Shown here piece by piece: positions 12,716 to 23,840 of a DNA stretch of 64,000 nucleotides. Every line of letters begins with the position of its first letter. The stretch's first letter is position 1. Below the pieces are notes generated by a model. The model searched no databases and was not told where the DNA came from. It saw nothing but the letters and a program-made list of their open reading frames with translations. Source of the stretch: Vanilla planifolia (Eukaryota; Streptophyta; Magnoliopsida; Asparagales; Orchidaceae); contig JAIUJO010000091.1 of NCBI GenBank assembly GCA_023846275.1, positions 1,362,803 through 1,426,802 on the forward strand, written 5' to 3'. The position numbers and the translations under genes were made by a program.

Positions 12716-14095
12716 TGACATAGTTGCATTTTGTACATCACATAGGGGTTCGACCTTGAGGCATGCTAGTTTTACTCGGATTATTGGCCATTCAAGTTTA
12801 GCACCGCTACTTTTAGTTAGTCTTTGATATCATTTCTATTGTGGGGACCAATTATAATTGACCCTTGTATATCACACTTTTTAATTTTTTTTATCAATTT
12901 GTCAAGTTATTTTTATTTATAATTTAGTTTTAAGTCATTTGAAGATTGATTGGTAGCTTTAGAAACACTTCTTGATTTAAATTCTATCCAAGACATCCTC
13001 ATAGAGCATCAAAATTCTATTAGGAAAAAAATGGTCTCAAAATAATGTTACAAAGGCTTCAACTTTACTATTAGTATGTCAATTCATGTGTCCTGCTCGA
13101 CCCACCTTAACTGTTCAAACTCATTCATCTCCTCAAAACACACTGACCAGTGCTGATCTACAATCCATGAAATTTGCTAAGCGGTCAACGCATGTTGATC
13201 TGTTAGCTCATGCTGACTTGCAAATTAGATTTCACATGTAGTTGTGTCTATCCACCGGCACTGCATCGATTGCGTATGCTACCTCCTTGCCACTCACTAA
13301 ACTAATTCACAAAATGCACATGCCAATTTGGGAGCTTGTTATGTCAACTTAATTATGCTTCATTTCAATGAAAATTTTTGAATTAATTTAGATTATGTTT
13401 TTTATTATTTGTGATAACTTTCAAAATTTTACAAATATTTTTTAAAATTGTAAAATATGTTCCATAATATTTCAAAAATACCCTTACATATTCTAGACCA
13501 ACAAATTATCATTGTAGCCTTGAAATCTATAAAAATACTAATGCTAAAAATATTATAAGTAATATAATTTGAATAAAATAACAAAGTACTTCCACAAAGC
13601 TAGTTTAATGAAAGCATGTTGTGTATATTCATTATATTGCTACGATTCTAGAGGTAGCCTAGGAAGGTGAGTTAAGGGCTCAAAATAAAGAGATCCTAAC
13701 ATATTATCCAGTTTTCACAAGAGTATCAAATCAGTAAGAAAGCTCTTAATCACTTAGTTTAAACTTTTGGGAATTTAATCATCTTATCCAAATATCTAGT
13801 TTGGCTTAATGATCATGTGATTTTTTTATTTAGTTTTCTAAAATCACCACTTGTTCATCTTGACACTACACTAGTAACTTAAGTATTCTAGAGGTTGGTT
13901 ATTAAAATCACTTTTCCAATAGGTTAACAATCCTAATGTTAATTATTAGTGTATGTCCTAAGCTTCTATGAAAGGTTTTTGTTGTCCAATGATACTAACA
14001 TTTTCTATTATGAACCTATAACACCTTTGGGTAGCCTAAGAACTTTTCAATTATCGATGAACTAAATGTAAGTTTTACTATATAATTATATATGA
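12716..14095 (+). repeat. 5' LTR of the gypsy element
   Basis: Aligns by eye with the 3' LTR through several blocks: TGACATAGT against TGATGTAGT at the start; the GTGGGGACCAATTATA region at 12840 against ATGGGGTCAGTTATAG at 20307; AAGTCATTTGAAGATTGA at 12932 against AAGTTATTTGAAAATAAA; TTCTAGAGGTAGCCTAGGAAGG at 13646 against TTTAGAGGTTCCTTAGAAGG; and CCTAATGTTAATTATTAG near 13932 against a similar piece at 21010. It is about 1.38 kb, some 360 bp longer than its partner. The PBS directly after it fixes the right edge to within a few bases. Confidence 0.85.
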
Positions 14096-14097
14096 AC

Positions 14098-14113
14098 TTG
14101 GTATCAAAGAATG
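14098..14113 (+). other. Primer-binding site, initiator-Met tRNA type
   Basis: TTGGTATCAAAGAATG lies immediately inside the 5' LTR. Plant gypsy and copia elements commonly use TGGTATCAGAGC-type sites, complementary to the 3' end of initiator methionine tRNA. One visible change (G to A) separates this site from that pattern, consistent with decay. Confidence 0.8.
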
Positions 14114-14739
14114 TTTAGCTATAAGAACTCTGCATGATTTTTTAATTTATCATTAAACTAATATCTTAAAATTTTATGCATTTGTTTTTAATTGCTAAAA
14201 AATATTTAAACTTATATGAAAAAACATTACAAAATAAATAAAATAAAATCTTCTTTCTATGTCCAAAGCTATAACATTTATTTATTTGTATGTTCTTGTT
14301 TATTACATCTCATGATTTATTTATTTCTTATTATCTTTATCATTCCAAATTGCAAACTTTTATTTAATCCCACTTTTTTTTGACTACTAGGTCTATATAA
14401 TATTATGGAATGTTTGATTCTTAGCCACTACACTCATCTATGAACTTAATAACATAACATGTAATTATAGAACTAATTCATTCATTATAAGAGCTAAGAG
14501 TAACCTTTGAAACATGCATAGATTAATTTGAACAATGTAATTAAAGTAGATATGGTAAAACCCATACATTAACTTTTCCTATGACAAGTGACTCTAAAGC
14601 AGAGGAAATATCTTCTAAAAGTAAACCAAACAAAATTAAATATTGACCTAGGTCACAAGCTACCCTACATACCCTTGATAGCAGGCATGGTAGGGTTACT
14701 GATCACTAAGCTAACACTATTAAAATAAGAGTTGCAATA

Positions 14740-15440
14740 TTTTATGATAGTTTAGACTCTAGAGTATGTCAAATTTAGGAAATGAGAATGGAGCATTTTT
14801 TGAATGGTATGACAATAATAGGTATCAAAATACCAATTTGTAAAACTTAGGCTCCTATCCCATGCTAGATTTTTTATTCGAATATTAAAAAGGTAATTTT
14901 CTGATTAGAAGTGAGTAATACCACAATCGGGAGAAGAACTAAAGATTTGTCTACAAGCTAAATATGCACTCACCTCATATTTAGGTACACTTTTAGATAA
15001 ATGGTAATATTTATCCCAAGATTCAAAGACTTCTAATAAATACATTACTGACATTGAGGATTATATGCTCTAATGTGATTTTTAGAAGCTAGATCAAATA
15101 GCATTATTTTAGTTTTTGAGTTGGGCTCAGAGAGAATATTCCATTGAGCTATACTTGCGAAATACTATTAGTTTAAAAAAGGCATATAAAGTGCCTTATG
15201 ATTTAGAAAATCAATTACTTGTAAGAGTTATATTCTTTTGACCACTTCCTACCCTAAAATGCATACCACTACATCCACTAATTCTATTAGTTCCACTTTA
15301 TAAATAAACTGTCTCATCACCAATACTAATAGCTCATTGAATCCAACCCTTCGATAAACCATCTACTATAGCTAAAGTACAATGTTATCATTGTCACATA
15401 AATGGGCACATCATAACCTAGTGTCCAAAAAGAGTCTTAC
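14740..15440 (+). pseudogene. gag remnant with CCHC zinc knuckle
   Basis: Capsid-like retrotransposon gag, which would package the element RNA. A readable run near 14990-15240 gives LLDKW, LSQDSKTSNKYITDIEDYML, a LSWAQREYSIELYLR segment and SLKKAYKVPYDLENQLL. This matches the family pattern of L.QG..SV.EY...F..L....L......R...GL...I...L.......EA...A...E. About 140 bp later, at 15381-15434, the codons give CYHCHINGHIIT-stop-C, a zinc knuckle with exact C-X2-C-X4-H-X4-C spacing but a stop just before the last cysteine. The N-terminal half of gag (14115-14740) is not recognisable. Confidence 0.85.
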
Positions 15441-15684
15441 ACATAAATACAAAAGAAGAAAAGGAAGAAAGCAATAATGTTAAGAAAGAGGAGGTCATAT
15501 AGCTAGATGAGTATGTTGAAGTAGAATTACAAGCACTAGATTAAAAATTTGTATATAATACATTACCATAACCTTTATGAGATGATTTTGATTACATGAG
15601 GAATAACTAAAGATTGGTGATGAAGTGAAATATTTTGTATCTTCATTAGAATTAAAGAGCAATTTTGTAAAATCATTACCGACA

Positions 15685-17030
15685 CAATAGTTGTATCATT
15701 GTCATAATAGAGAATGCTACCAAAACGTTAGATTTAACATTTGCAAACCATCTCCACCCATACATAATATAATTGATCGAAAAAATATCAAGTTTTATAG
15801 ACAAAAAAGTTTTGAATTCCTTTACTAATTAAATCTATCAGCACTTGTAGAACTTACTTGATAAGTAAAAGACCTTACTCGAAAAGGATTTATTATGAAA
15901 AGCAGTAGAGCATGTGTTGTGCCCAATTTGCTTGCTCCAAAAATGATGATGCATGGTTCATGTGCTTAGATAGTCATGCCATTAAAAAATAATGATTAGG
16001 TATAGGTTTCCAATTCCTAAGTAAGAGGATTTCTTGGTTCAAATAGTTGGAGCCACCATATTTTCTAAAATAAATCTCAAAAGTGGATACTATTTCGTTA
16101 GAATCTACCTAGTGATAAATGTGAGACTACTTTTAAAACAAAGGATGCACTATATGAATGGTTATGATGCCATTAACATTATCAAATGTAGAAGCATGTT
16201 TGTGAGAGTTATGACTTAGGTTTGTCTCCTTATCTAGGTCATTTTGTAGTTATCTATTTTTATTATATATTCATTTACAGCTGTAACATATTTGAATTGT
16301 TAGGCATACTAAACAAGTATGCATTACATTGTCATGAAAAATATTTATTTTCTATCCATTAAAAGTTAATTTTTATTGAAAGAATGTCATTCAAAGGTTT
16401 TATAATTCCAAAACAATGATTAATTACTAATCCTAGAAAGATATAATCCATTTTTAATGGCCAACTCAAACTAATTTACATTATATTCATGGTTTTCATA
16501 ATCTTCCAACTTTTTATCTCTGGTACATTCGAGGACTTAGCATGATTGTAGCATCAATTCTAGATTATATTGAAAAGGTTAGTTTAACTTATGAAAAGTG
16601 TTAGAATTAGCCTTACTAAATAAAAGAAGCTAAAACACAAGAGCTAGTCCTTAGATTACTAGACTTTTCAACCTCCTTTGAAGTTACTTGTGCTTGAGGA
16701 GTAAGCAACAGTAGAGTTCTAAGTAAAAGTGGTCCTCCTATCACATTCATTAGTGAAAAGTAAAATTAAAAAGGAAAAAAACTCCTATGAAAAATAATAT
16801 TATGTGATAGTTTATCACTAAGATGATAGAGACATTATTTATTATCCCAAGAATTTGTTCTTTATTTTAGTCATGAAGCACTTTACTTTAATAATATTCA
16901 ACCTATTGTATTCTTTCTTTTAGTCTAATGAATTTAATTCATTAGCATACTGAATGGTTTGAATATTTACAATAATTCACTTTTGTTTTAAAACATAAGA
17001 GTTAAGAATAAAGTTGCAAATGTATTAGGT
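15685..17030 (+). pseudogene. pol copy A: protease piece, RT and RNase H
   Basis: Starts with a protease C-terminal fragment (HLHPYII, like HPHPY.L.WL), then jumps by deletion of about 450 bp to the RT N-terminal region near 15841. RT shows VVPNLLAPK (family VVPVLLAPKK), then GATIFSKINLKSGYYFVRIYL at 16049-16111 (family GA..FSKIDLRSGYHQIRI), a short GYDAIN piece (family WLVMPFGLTNAP) and LGHFVVIYFDYIF for the catalytic region. In that region the YxDD box reads Y-F-D-Y, losing one aspartate. The thumb-to-RNase H part includes LHYIHGFHNLPTFY, IKEAKTQELVLRLLDFS, SFEVTCA, ITFISEK, VLYFSHEAL and RVKNKVANVLG at the end. It then runs straight into pol copy B. Confidence 0.87.
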
Positions 17031-18735
17031 AGTGGTAGTTGTATCATTGTCACATCATAGAATACTCTCAAAAAGATAGACCTAACATACACAGACCATC
17101 TCCACTCATACTCAATATTTTTGATCAACAAGATATCATTTTTAGCAAACACAAAGGTGTTGTATTTCATAAATTTTTGGTCTATATTTTGAAGAATTAT
17201 GGTGTAATGTTATCTCAATATATATAGGTGGCCTTATTTCAAAAAGATCTTGGTTATCAATTTAGATGCTACCATAAATGGAACATTTATCCTTAACTTC
17301 CCTAAAATAGACTTTCTAGCCTAAATACTCCAAAAGAAAAAGATAAAAGGTAAAAGAAACGAAAAACTAATTTGTCATTTCACTAGTAGAGATTATGAGG
17401 AATATAGGCAATGGTGAAATTATCTTGTTTATGACAATTGGAAAATCTTAATTTGTATAACCACCGAACCACCATAGTTAGACCCCTGTTAAAAGAATTT
17501 GTGAAGGTTTTCTTGATGACTTGCTAAATGCTCTAATTATTAAGAGATATTTAGCATACTATTGATCTTGTTTTTGACACATCACTATCACATTTACTAA
17601 ATGATTGATTAAATTTATTTGCTAATATGGAACTTACTTGATAAGTAAATGATCTCATTCAAAAGGAATTTATTAAGAAAAGTATTAGAGCATGTGATGT
17701 CCTCACTTTGTTTGCTCCAAAAAATAACGAAACTTAGTCCATGTGCATATATGTTATGCCATTAACAAAAGGTGGATACTATTATGTTTAAATCTTCTTA
17801 GTGATGAATGTAAAATACTTCTAAAAGAAAAGATGGACTATATGGATGATGAATTATGTCATTCATATTGGTTAATATACAAAGTACATTTAAAAGACTT
17901 ATGACTCAAGTTTTGTACCCTTAGGTCATTTTGTGCTTATCTATTTTGATTATATATTAGTTTTCACATTAACACATTTCAATAGTTAAGACATCATAGA
18001 TAGGTATGCACTACATTATGTGAACAACATTTATTTGTTAGTAAATAAAATTGTTAATTTTTATGAAAAGAATATCAAAGGGTTTTATAGTTCCAAATGA
18101 AGAATTATTTGCTAATCCTAAATAGATTAAATCAATTTTTGAATTGCTAACTCCAACTAATTTACATTAGGTTCATAACTTTCATTTCTTGACCACTTTT
18201 TATAAATGGACCATGCGAGGACTAAGCATGATTGTAGGCTCATTTGTGGATTGTATTAAAATGGGTGATTTTAGGTTGGGAAATATGGTAAAAGTAGCTT
18301 TGCTAAATTAAAAGAAGCTGTGAATCAAGCTCCAATCCTTAAACTATTAGACTTTTCAAGACCTTTAAAGATGAGTGTGCCTAAGGAATTGGCATTAGTG
18401 AGGTCTTAAGTAAAAGTTGTCCTTTTATCACATTCATTAGAGAAAATGTAAATGAAGAAGGAAGAAAAAGTCCTTTGAAAAAAAATATTATGTGATAATT
18501 TAATCACTAAGATATTAGAGATAATATCTATTATCCCAAGAATTTGTTCTTTATTTTAATTATGAAGCACTTTAATTTAAGAATATTCAACCTATATTAT
18601 TCTTTATTTTTGTCAAATTAATTGAAGTAATTAGCATGGTAAATGGTTTGAATATTTACAAAAATTTATGTTTTCTTTAAAACATAAGGTGGGAGTGGAG
18701 AATAAAGTAGCAAATGCATTAAGTCTTGATGTTTG
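17031..18735 (+). pseudogene. pol copy B: protease, RT and RNase H
   Basis: A second direct copy of the same coding block. The protease shows DHLHPYSIFLINKISF and a damaged GRPW region (RWPYFKKILVINL) near 17228. RT starts with LKEFVKVFLDDLLNAL at about 17489, then IDLVFDTSL, IRACDVLTLFAPKNNETWSMC (family PCAVPVLLAPKKDG.WRMC) and VLIYFDYI at about 17936. Copy A retains about 100 bp around GATIFSKIN that copy B has lost. RNase H shows EALNQAP-like and ILKLLDFS-type segments and closes with VGVENKVANALS near 18690-18723. From here the element continues into integrase, so copy B is the one in normal register with the 3' half. Confidence 0.88.
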
Positions 18736-18879
18736 TTTTCTTTCAGCAATTGCTATAAGTGTTCCTAGATTCCAATGTGTCAAGAATTTATATAGTGATT
18801 GTTAGGTCTTAAGTCATATCTATCAAGTAGTCCATACATTCCATAATAAGTTCCCAATGATTATTATTTGAAAAAGGAT

Positions 18880-19900
18880 TTTTATATCAAATGGATCATA
18901 ACTTAGCATTTCCCACACATCACTTGAAGATTTCCCTATCTAGCAAATATGTTCTAGAGTCCTAATTGGACATTTTCGTCAAGACAAAGCCATAAGAGAT
19001 GAGGCTAATCTATTGTATTGTCCAAGGTTACCTTAACAAGATATGTCGATTATTTCTAATCTAGAAGTTGTGTCATAACTAAACTAGATAATTATGGACA
19101 AAGTGCATATACTCCAATACCTATTCCACATGACCATTGGAATATATAATTATAAGCCTTATAATAGGATTACCTAAAACTATTAGAAAGAATTATTATA
19201 TATTCATAGTTATGATATATTTTCTAAAATGACTTATTTCATGTAGTATTATAACTCATTAGTTATCTCACATATTTTAAAGATATTTCTTAGTTAAGTT
19301 GTGAAACCACGTGGCTTTCCTTAATCAATTATTTAGATTATGATATCAGATTTATTAACTATTTCTACAAATCACTTTGTCACTAAATAGAAATGAAGCT
19401 AAAGTTTTTATTAACACAAAATCCTAGATAGATGTGTAAAAAGAAGTAGTAAACTAAAGCTTCATTAATTTTCCTCAAAACCTAATAATGGAATATGTTT
19501 CAAATTAGGATCTTTTGTTGTTATCCACTAAATTTGCTTAAAAAAAATAAAACATTGGGTTTGAGAGTTTGTCATCACATTTTATCATCAGATTAACATC
19601 ATATTGAACAAATTAATTTAAATAATGAAATATATAAATGACTAGTAAATGCTCATAGGAAACAAAGAGAGTATATTGAGGATGACTGAAATGTTCTATA
19701 CGAGTTCTAAGATATTCCCATTATAAAATCTTATAAAATTAAATGCTCATAATTTTGGACCATTTAGAATTGTAAAAAAGATTAAGCATTAACATGTATG
19801 TTTTAGATTTAACTAAAGATCATGAAAATAACATAATCTTTACTATTCAAGATATTGTCTCTTATAGAGAACCATACCTAATACATAGTTAATCTTTTGA
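18880..19900 (+). pseudogene. Integrase remnant
   Basis: DNA-joining enzyme of the gypsy element. Visible segments: LIGHFRQDKAI at 18967-18999 (family GGHFG.DKT of the HHCC zinc domain); KLDNYGQSAYTPIPIPHDHWN at about 19082-19145 (family N.GLYTPLPIP..PWEDISMDF); YDIFSKMTYFM near 19210-19243 (family VVVDRFSKMAHFIPC, carrying the first catalytic Asp context); and a KEVVN segment near 19445 (family DGQTEVVNR.L). The C-terminal module shows HMYVLDLTKDHENNI at about 19790-19835, like Y.VDLP....I...FNV.DL. Stops and frameshifts are frequent. Confidence 0.83.
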
Positions 19901-19959
19901 GCCTTTAGTATTATAGCCAAGTAAACCTATCCAACTAGTACATTTAGTAACATCTAGGA

Positions 19960-20175
19960 TCCTCATATTCAGGTTGAGCAAATTATAGATAATCGAAGAA
20001 AATTAACATAGAATCAGGTGCAATAAAATTTTTGGCACATTCGTGAGAACATCCCATATTTAATGATACTTGGATTATTGGGTAGAAGCTTCATTACCTA
20101 AACATAGAGATGTTAAAGAAGTATCAGAGATTTCATCGTAGCTTTACAGAGTTAAGCTCTTACTAGCCTGGGGAG
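19960..20175 (+). pseudogene. Chromodomain-like C-terminal tail of the polyprotein
   Basis: Reads VEQIIDNRRKLT, then a gap, REHPIFNDTWII near 20050-20080, then FHRSFTELSSY and PGECDVV up to the 3' LTR. VE.ILD.R......V..FLV.W...P.EDATW is the plant chromovirus chromodomain signature, a module thought to target integration to heterochromatin. The aromatic-cage residues cannot be verified at this level of decay, so it could also be an ordinary polyprotein tail. The frame ends at the purine stretch beside the LTR. Confidence 0.6.
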
Positions 20176-20176
20176 T
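20166..20176 (+). other. Polypurine tract remnant before the 3' LTR
   Basis: CCTGGGGAG followed directly by TGTGATGTAG. A purine-rich stretch at the inner edge of the 3' LTR is the plus-strand priming site in LTR retrotransposons, and the TG start of the LTR follows it. Confidence 0.6.
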
Positions 20177-21196
20177 GTGATGTAGTAACATCCCATACTT
20201 AACATAATGGTTCATGTTAGAGGTGTACAACTCTTATTTGGACTTAAAGTAGTGCCAATATTTGCCTCTTTACTTCTGATTAATCTCTATTATCATTGTC
20301 ATTAATGGGGTCAGTTATAGCTAACCACTATTTATTGAACATTTTAGTTTACTTTTCCTTAATTTGTATAGCAATTTATATCTACACTTTAGTTTAAGTT
20401 ATTTGAAAATAAATTTAAAATGCTTTAGATATTTTTAGCTTTAAATGTAGTATAAGAAATCCTTATTGAAGACCAATAATTTTGTTAATGCAAATTTTAT
20501 TTGAAACTTACCTTTAAAAAGGCTTAAAATTAAGTTTTGAACTATTTTACTTTACTATCCATCGTATTCCATCACCGTTATCACAAAAATTTGTAATACT
20601 GCCCCTACCCATGCTAACTTACATGGCCATCTCAATCATGTTTTAAGTATTAAAATTTGGATGAAGTAACAAAGTGTTGTCTTTAATCTTGATTGATAAT
20701 ACTGTGTCATGTATAGTCAATCCAATAGTGTATTTTTAGAGGTTCCTTAGAAGGATAGCAAGTGACTCAAAAAAGAAGATCCTAACTCATTATCAACATT
20801 CACAAATGCATCAAATTACCAAGAAAGTTTTTAATCACTTTATTTCAAATTTTATGATTATTAATAACTAAGTATGATTTTCTAGTTTATCCAAGTGAAT
20901 TAGAGATTTTTCTTGGCTTTCTAAGAACTTCACTTCCGTGTTTACCTTGCCACTTCACCAACTATGGGAGTATTCAAGGTGTGGATTCTTAGAACTATTT
21001 TTTCTCTATGTTGTTATCCCTAATGTTAAGGATAAGTACAAGTCTTTAGTTTTTGCGAAAGATTGTGCTCGTGTAATGTTCGTAAGATTTAAAATTCTAA
21101 ACCTATTGCATCTTTGAGTAAGCCTTTGTTTGAATATATTGTTAGCACTTCTGAATTGTTTATGAGCTAAGAAAAAGTTTAGAATATCATGCTACA
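20176..21196 (+). repeat. 3' LTR of the gypsy element
   Basis: Diverged partner of the 5' LTR (block matches are listed there), about 1.02 kb. Relative to the 5' copy it lacks a segment of roughly 360 bp corresponding to 13110-13480. Similarity fades near CATGCTACATGAGG. The right edge is therefore estimated from where the 5' LTR ends at its PBS. Confidence 0.8.
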
Positions 21197-22700
21197 TGAG
21201 GTTGTAGTTTGAGACTTACAAATATCTTATTGAAATAGTAGTGCTCAAGGACAAACCTATCTCGAGGGAGGGGGTTGTGCCTAAATTCCGATGATATGGT
21301 AGATGATGTGATGGCTGCTTCACTAACTACTACAAAAGAGCAAAAGTTTTTGTTAAGCTAAGCCAAGTTGAATTGGTTGTAGATATTTACTCATTTGGTA
21401 AGAGCCAAAACATATAAAATATTTTTTTTTCCTCCTTTCCTTTTATATATTATTTTTTAATATTTATTAATATATTTTGTTTAATTTTATTCATTACAAC
21501 TCAAAAAAACTTGGTTTTTTAATGTGTGAATTTTGAAATATTTTCATAAACTTATTTCAATTGCCCCCTATTGACTATTATATGTATCAATTAGTGTTAC
21601 ATGTAAATATTCAGGGAGCCTTATGCTATTATGGACAATTCTAATTTGTAATATTTTCTCACATTTTGATATAGCATCATCAAAATTTTAGTATCTTTCA
21701 CACCATGTGCTCCAAAAGATAAATATGATTTTGACTACACAAAACTATTTGAGTAGCTTATGGTTTTGATTTTAAGGTATACCTAGTGCATGATTTTTTA
21801 TTTAGCTAACTAGAAATTTATAAGTGATGATTCTTATCTTATGCTATCAAGTTATACTAGAGTAGAACTTGCAAAAGTGATATGAAAGATATAAAATAAG
21901 CTTGAGGATGTGGATGATTTTTGAGATCCCAAAGAATAAAATGAGTTTTTCTTCAAGACATTATTTGTACTAGCGAGTCCTAATGTAATTGATAAATTAT
22001 TTTTTAATTTGCGATTGGTCATGAACTACAATTGTACCTTATTTCAAACCTGCAGTTACAATTCATTTTAAGCATTAATAGAATTGAATATAAACCTATT
22101 ACCTTTCTTGATCTGAAAGCTTTAAATTCTAGGAATAATGTAAAGCCTTAGGCTAAAATTATTAGAGAAAACTTGAATTTTGGTATATACCAATATTAGC
22201 CTTCCAGTGAAATAATAATATTCATATTTACAAGTACATTTCATCTTCAAAAATACAAGATTTTGTAAGAAAATGTCTATGAAATGGAATTAGTACAAAA
22301 TGAATTCATGTAAATAGAAATTGATAAAAGAATCTTATTTGGATTGCCCATTTGATAATCTAATTAGCTACTTAAATTAGTGTTTTATGGACAACAAACC
22401 ACCTAGTTCGATTAGAATCAATAACAATAGTTGAATTCTAAGATATAGATTTGTTGAAGGTCCATCAAACAACTTCATTAATCATGTGTTGTTTAATCCA
22501 ATGCACTAAAGATCATTCAAGGTTTATATACAATAGAAAGAAAAATGTTTATGATCAACTTTACTTTTTATATGATGAACATCAAACCATTTCATAGTAA
22601 TTTTAAGTTTAATATGATTGTATTTTTTAACATGGCACAAATATTTTAATGAATAAAAACAAAACTTTAGCCAAAACTAGGTTTCTAACAAAATCAAATT
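21197..22700. other. Unassigned DNA right of the gypsy element
   Basis: No domain recognised. At 21250-21290 the string CTCAAGGACAAACC, then a CTCGAGGGAGGGGG run, resembles the 3' end of a plant gypsy internal region just before its PPT. No matching LTR or pol follows, so this may be a scrap of another element. Partly open stretches at 21720-22120 and 22400-22560 match nothing I can name. Confidence 0.4.
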
Positions 22701-22719
22701 GGAAAGTAAATGGTATAGT

Positions 22720-23820
22720 TTGTTGAACATAGAAAATAAAAGTTGAAGGGAGTGAATTATTTGATAAGGTTAATGAACTTGCAAAGAGGTATAATGTTTA
22801 GCATAGCAATTAGTTTATAAATTATCACATTATGGTCAAGCATTGAAGTAAACATTAAGGAAGCATAAGGATAACAATTTGATTCTAAAGCTAAACTAAT
22901 AAACAAGCTTCAAAAATAAATACTACTTATGTGTAAAAGAAAATTTTAATATTTTAATACTTAGCATTAAATTTTTATTTCAATTGTTAAGTTTGAAAAA
23001 TTATAAAGTTATTTCATAGCCTACTACATTCTTTTTCTAAACTTTAATAATACTTAACTTTCTTAATTTTTTTGAAAAAGCTTAGATGTCCATTTTTCAA
23101 GATCTTAGAATTGCTATAACGCAACATTCTTCATAAAATAATTTGAAAATATTCTTTGGTAATAGTGATTGAACTATTATGTTATGAGTCATTATTTTAT
23201 ATCTCAAAAAATGGTACATTGAATTTTATTATTTTTCTTATTTTTAGAATATAGTTCTTGTGTTCTTTATTTCCTTCTAACATGGATTAAAAGAAAAGAA
23301 GTCCCAATCTAGTGCTTTGTTTTAAGAAACAAAGAGCAGTCCTAAGGCTTAGTGTGAAGATTTTGTTTGACACTATAAAAAAGAAATGAGGGTTGAGTTC
23401 TTGTAAGAAAAAGGTTATGAGGGCAATATTTGAGTTCATGAAAATCTAGAGAGGGGTTTATGCTTTAACTTATGTAAGTAGCAATTGTAAAACTTTCTAC
23501 ACTTACTAAGGAGTAGATAAGTACTAATATGCTTAAGCTTGACATCTTAATGGTTAAAAAACCGCATAGTTTTGTTGGGTAACCCATGTTATATTAGAAC
23601 AACACATCTCTTTAGTACATATTTATCTTTCTTATTTCTTGATTCTTCAATTGTTTTAATCATTCATATAATGTTTGGTGATCCATTATAGTACTCTACC
23701 AAAGTATTTCCAAATTTTAATAATTCAAAATTCACTTCCATTTTTTGTTTAGTTATATCACATCTTGTGTGTTGAATTCCACACCTTTCAAAAAGTTTCT
23801 TAATGGCCTTAATCTAAGAG
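22720..23820 (+). repeat. Probable copia-type LTR
   Basis: The right edge is set by a PBS-like sequence at 23822. The preceding 500 bp have the look of a plant copia R-U5 region: a CTAGAGAGGGGTTTATGC segment, CAATTGTAAAACTTTCTACAC, GGAGTAGATAAG and TTGGGTAACCC, ending in AATCTAAGAGA. The left edge is a guess (TGTTGAACATAG at 22729). No mate LTR was found in the window, so it may be a solo LTR or the 5' end of a broken element. Confidence 0.45.
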
Positions 23821-23821
23821 A

Positions 23822-23840
23822 TGGTATCAAAGAATCCCAT
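23822..23840 (+). other. Primer-binding site, initiator-Met type
   Basis: TGGTATCAAAGAATCCCAT directly after the LTR-like sequence. It resembles the TGGTATCAGAGC PBS used by many plant LTR retrotransposons. No intact gag follows in the next kilobase. Confidence 0.55.

Larger units (their letters stand above)
12716..21196 (+). mobile_element. Ty3/gypsy LTR retrotransposon with duplicated pol core
   Basis: An 8.5-kb element with both LTRs, an initiator-Met-type PBS, gag with zinc knuckle, protease, RT, RNase H, integrase, a chromodomain-like tail and a polypurine stretch abutting the 3' LTR. The order gag-PR-RT-RH-IN is that of Ty3/gypsy. The C-terminal tail and RT sequence type fit a plant chromovirus. 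PR-RT-RNase H occurs twice in direct order, in copies with different deletions. All coding parts are broken by stops and frameshifts and the LTRs are highly diverged, so the insertion is old and dead. A target-site duplication could not be defined because the outer edge of the 3' LTR is eroded. Confidence 0.9.

Noticed and set aside
16988-17227. Overlapping 60- and 62-codon frames on opposite strands
   Set aside because: Both are shadows of the gypsy protease region of pol copy B, which reads in other frames.
15841-18735. Two independent nested gypsy insertions instead of a duplicated pol
   Set aside because: Only one LTR pair and one PBS flank the region and there is no LTR between the copies; a nested insertion should leave its own LTRs. 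Kept as the alternative to be tested.
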